Part shown: in pieces, positions 36,435-36,683 of the stretch
How the letters are laid out: each line of letters starts with the position of its first letter
How positions within the stretch are numbered: the stretch's first letter is position 1
NCBI GenBank assembly: GCA_029204225.1
Contig: MU835745.1
Coordinates: 1 to 36,683, forward strand
Direction: 5' to 3'
Length of the DNA stretch: 36,683 nt
From: Diphasiastrum complanatum
Lineage: Eukaryota; Streptophyta; Lycopodiopsida; Lycopodiales; Lycopodiaceae
Notes under the pieces: model-generated
Databases searched by the model: none
Told to the model about the DNA's origin: nothing
Seen by the model: the letters and a program-made list of their open reading frames with translations, nothing else
Translations under genes and position numbers: made by a program

Positions 36435-36612
36435 GCAAGCAAAAGTTGAATGTCACTCGGGTAGGTCGGGCAGGGCGGCGGGCAGCATCATCGGGCCACC
36501 CGGGAACATGTGTCACATGCAAAAGTTGGTCGCGGCCAAACTAGCCGTGCCAGTAAGATACGAGGCCTTGACATCGCTCTACTTACACTTTCTTCTCTCA
36601 CCCTCACCACTG

Positions 36613-36683
36613 ATGCACCTACTTATTTTCTCTCTTGTTCTCCATTTTACCATGGTTGTACTAGATCAGAATTCAGTCACTTT
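36613..36683 (+). CDS. Possible 5' end of a gene encoding a secreted protein (partial)
   Basis: An ATG at 36613 opens MHLLIFSLVLHFTMVVLDQN and continues to the window edge without a stop. The first fifteen residues are strongly hydrophobic, as in a signal peptide. A second ATG in an ACCATGG context lies at 36652 in the same frame. It sits downstream of the TATA-like box and pyrimidine-rich leader. With only 23 codons the family cannot be told, and the frame may be chance. Confidence 0.3.
   Translation, partial: MHLLIFSLVLHFTMVVLDQNSVT

Noticed and set aside
36093-36522. Overlapping GC-rich frames on both strands
   Set aside because: Open frames in all registers are expected in GC-rich sequence; none has a domain or a consistent start.

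Overview
This window is nuclear DNA from a land plant, most probably a seed plant with a repeat-rich genome. The evidence is a spliced class III (secretory) peroxidase gene, GT-AG introns, Ty1/copia and Ty3/gypsy retrotransposons of plant type, very long GA/CT microsatellites, and a G-box containing, GC-rich promoter-like block at the right edge. I cannot name the species. Only one gene is clearly intact: the peroxidase on the minus strand (2774-4129). The rest is repeats, mobile-element remnants and broken or unrecognised coding fragments.

Layout, left to right. 1-2770: no convincing gene, two near-perfect hairpins and one possible orphan exon. 2774-4129: the three-exon peroxidase, with a possible TATA box about 200 bp upstream of its ATG. 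5838-6004: a (TC)63(CA)21 microsatellite. 6230-7290: diverged tandem units with a 360-bp period. 8086-10420: eroded fragments (glycoside hydrolase family 1-like, one CACTA-type transposon terminus, SWIM zinc finger-like). 11760-13800: several local duplications. 15903-16950: a broken Ty3/gypsy reverse transcriptase/RNase H segment. 17290-23275: a 6-kb Ty1/copia element on the minus strand with both LTRs, a 5-bp target duplication (CTTTA), primer-binding site and polypurine tract. Its gag-pol is broken by stops and frameshifts, and it sits inside another open reading frame whose halves lie at 16951-17289 and 23276-23833.

24031-24757 (minus) holds the last three exons of a Ulp1/C48-like cysteine protease. 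It is arranged head to head, with antisense overlap, against an unrecognised two-exon plus-strand gene or pseudogene (24652-25532). From 26172 to 30171 there is a satellite-like array of roughly 280-400-bp units carrying TGAC/GTCA palindromes. It is interrupted by an old LTR (28950-29751) and cut off at 30172 by the LTR of a second, truncated copia element (gag and protease only, to about 31680). 31723-34553 is a 2.8-kb block: two direct repeats of about 280 bp flank an irregular tandem array of a motif resembling GATAGCTCAAATTTGATG. The last 2 kb has three long GA microsatellites, then a GC-rich block with two CACGTG boxes, a TATA-like sequence and a possible start of a secreted-protein gene running off the window.

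The genes do not form a pathway. The window mainly records nested insertions: satellite first, then LTR elements into it, and separately a young copia element into a coding-like sequence. The strongest unexplained signals are the regularly spaced (about 32-33 bp) CCAAT arrays shared by two related LTRs, the direct-repeat-flanked tandem block, and the unrecognised coding segments around the Ulp1-like gene.
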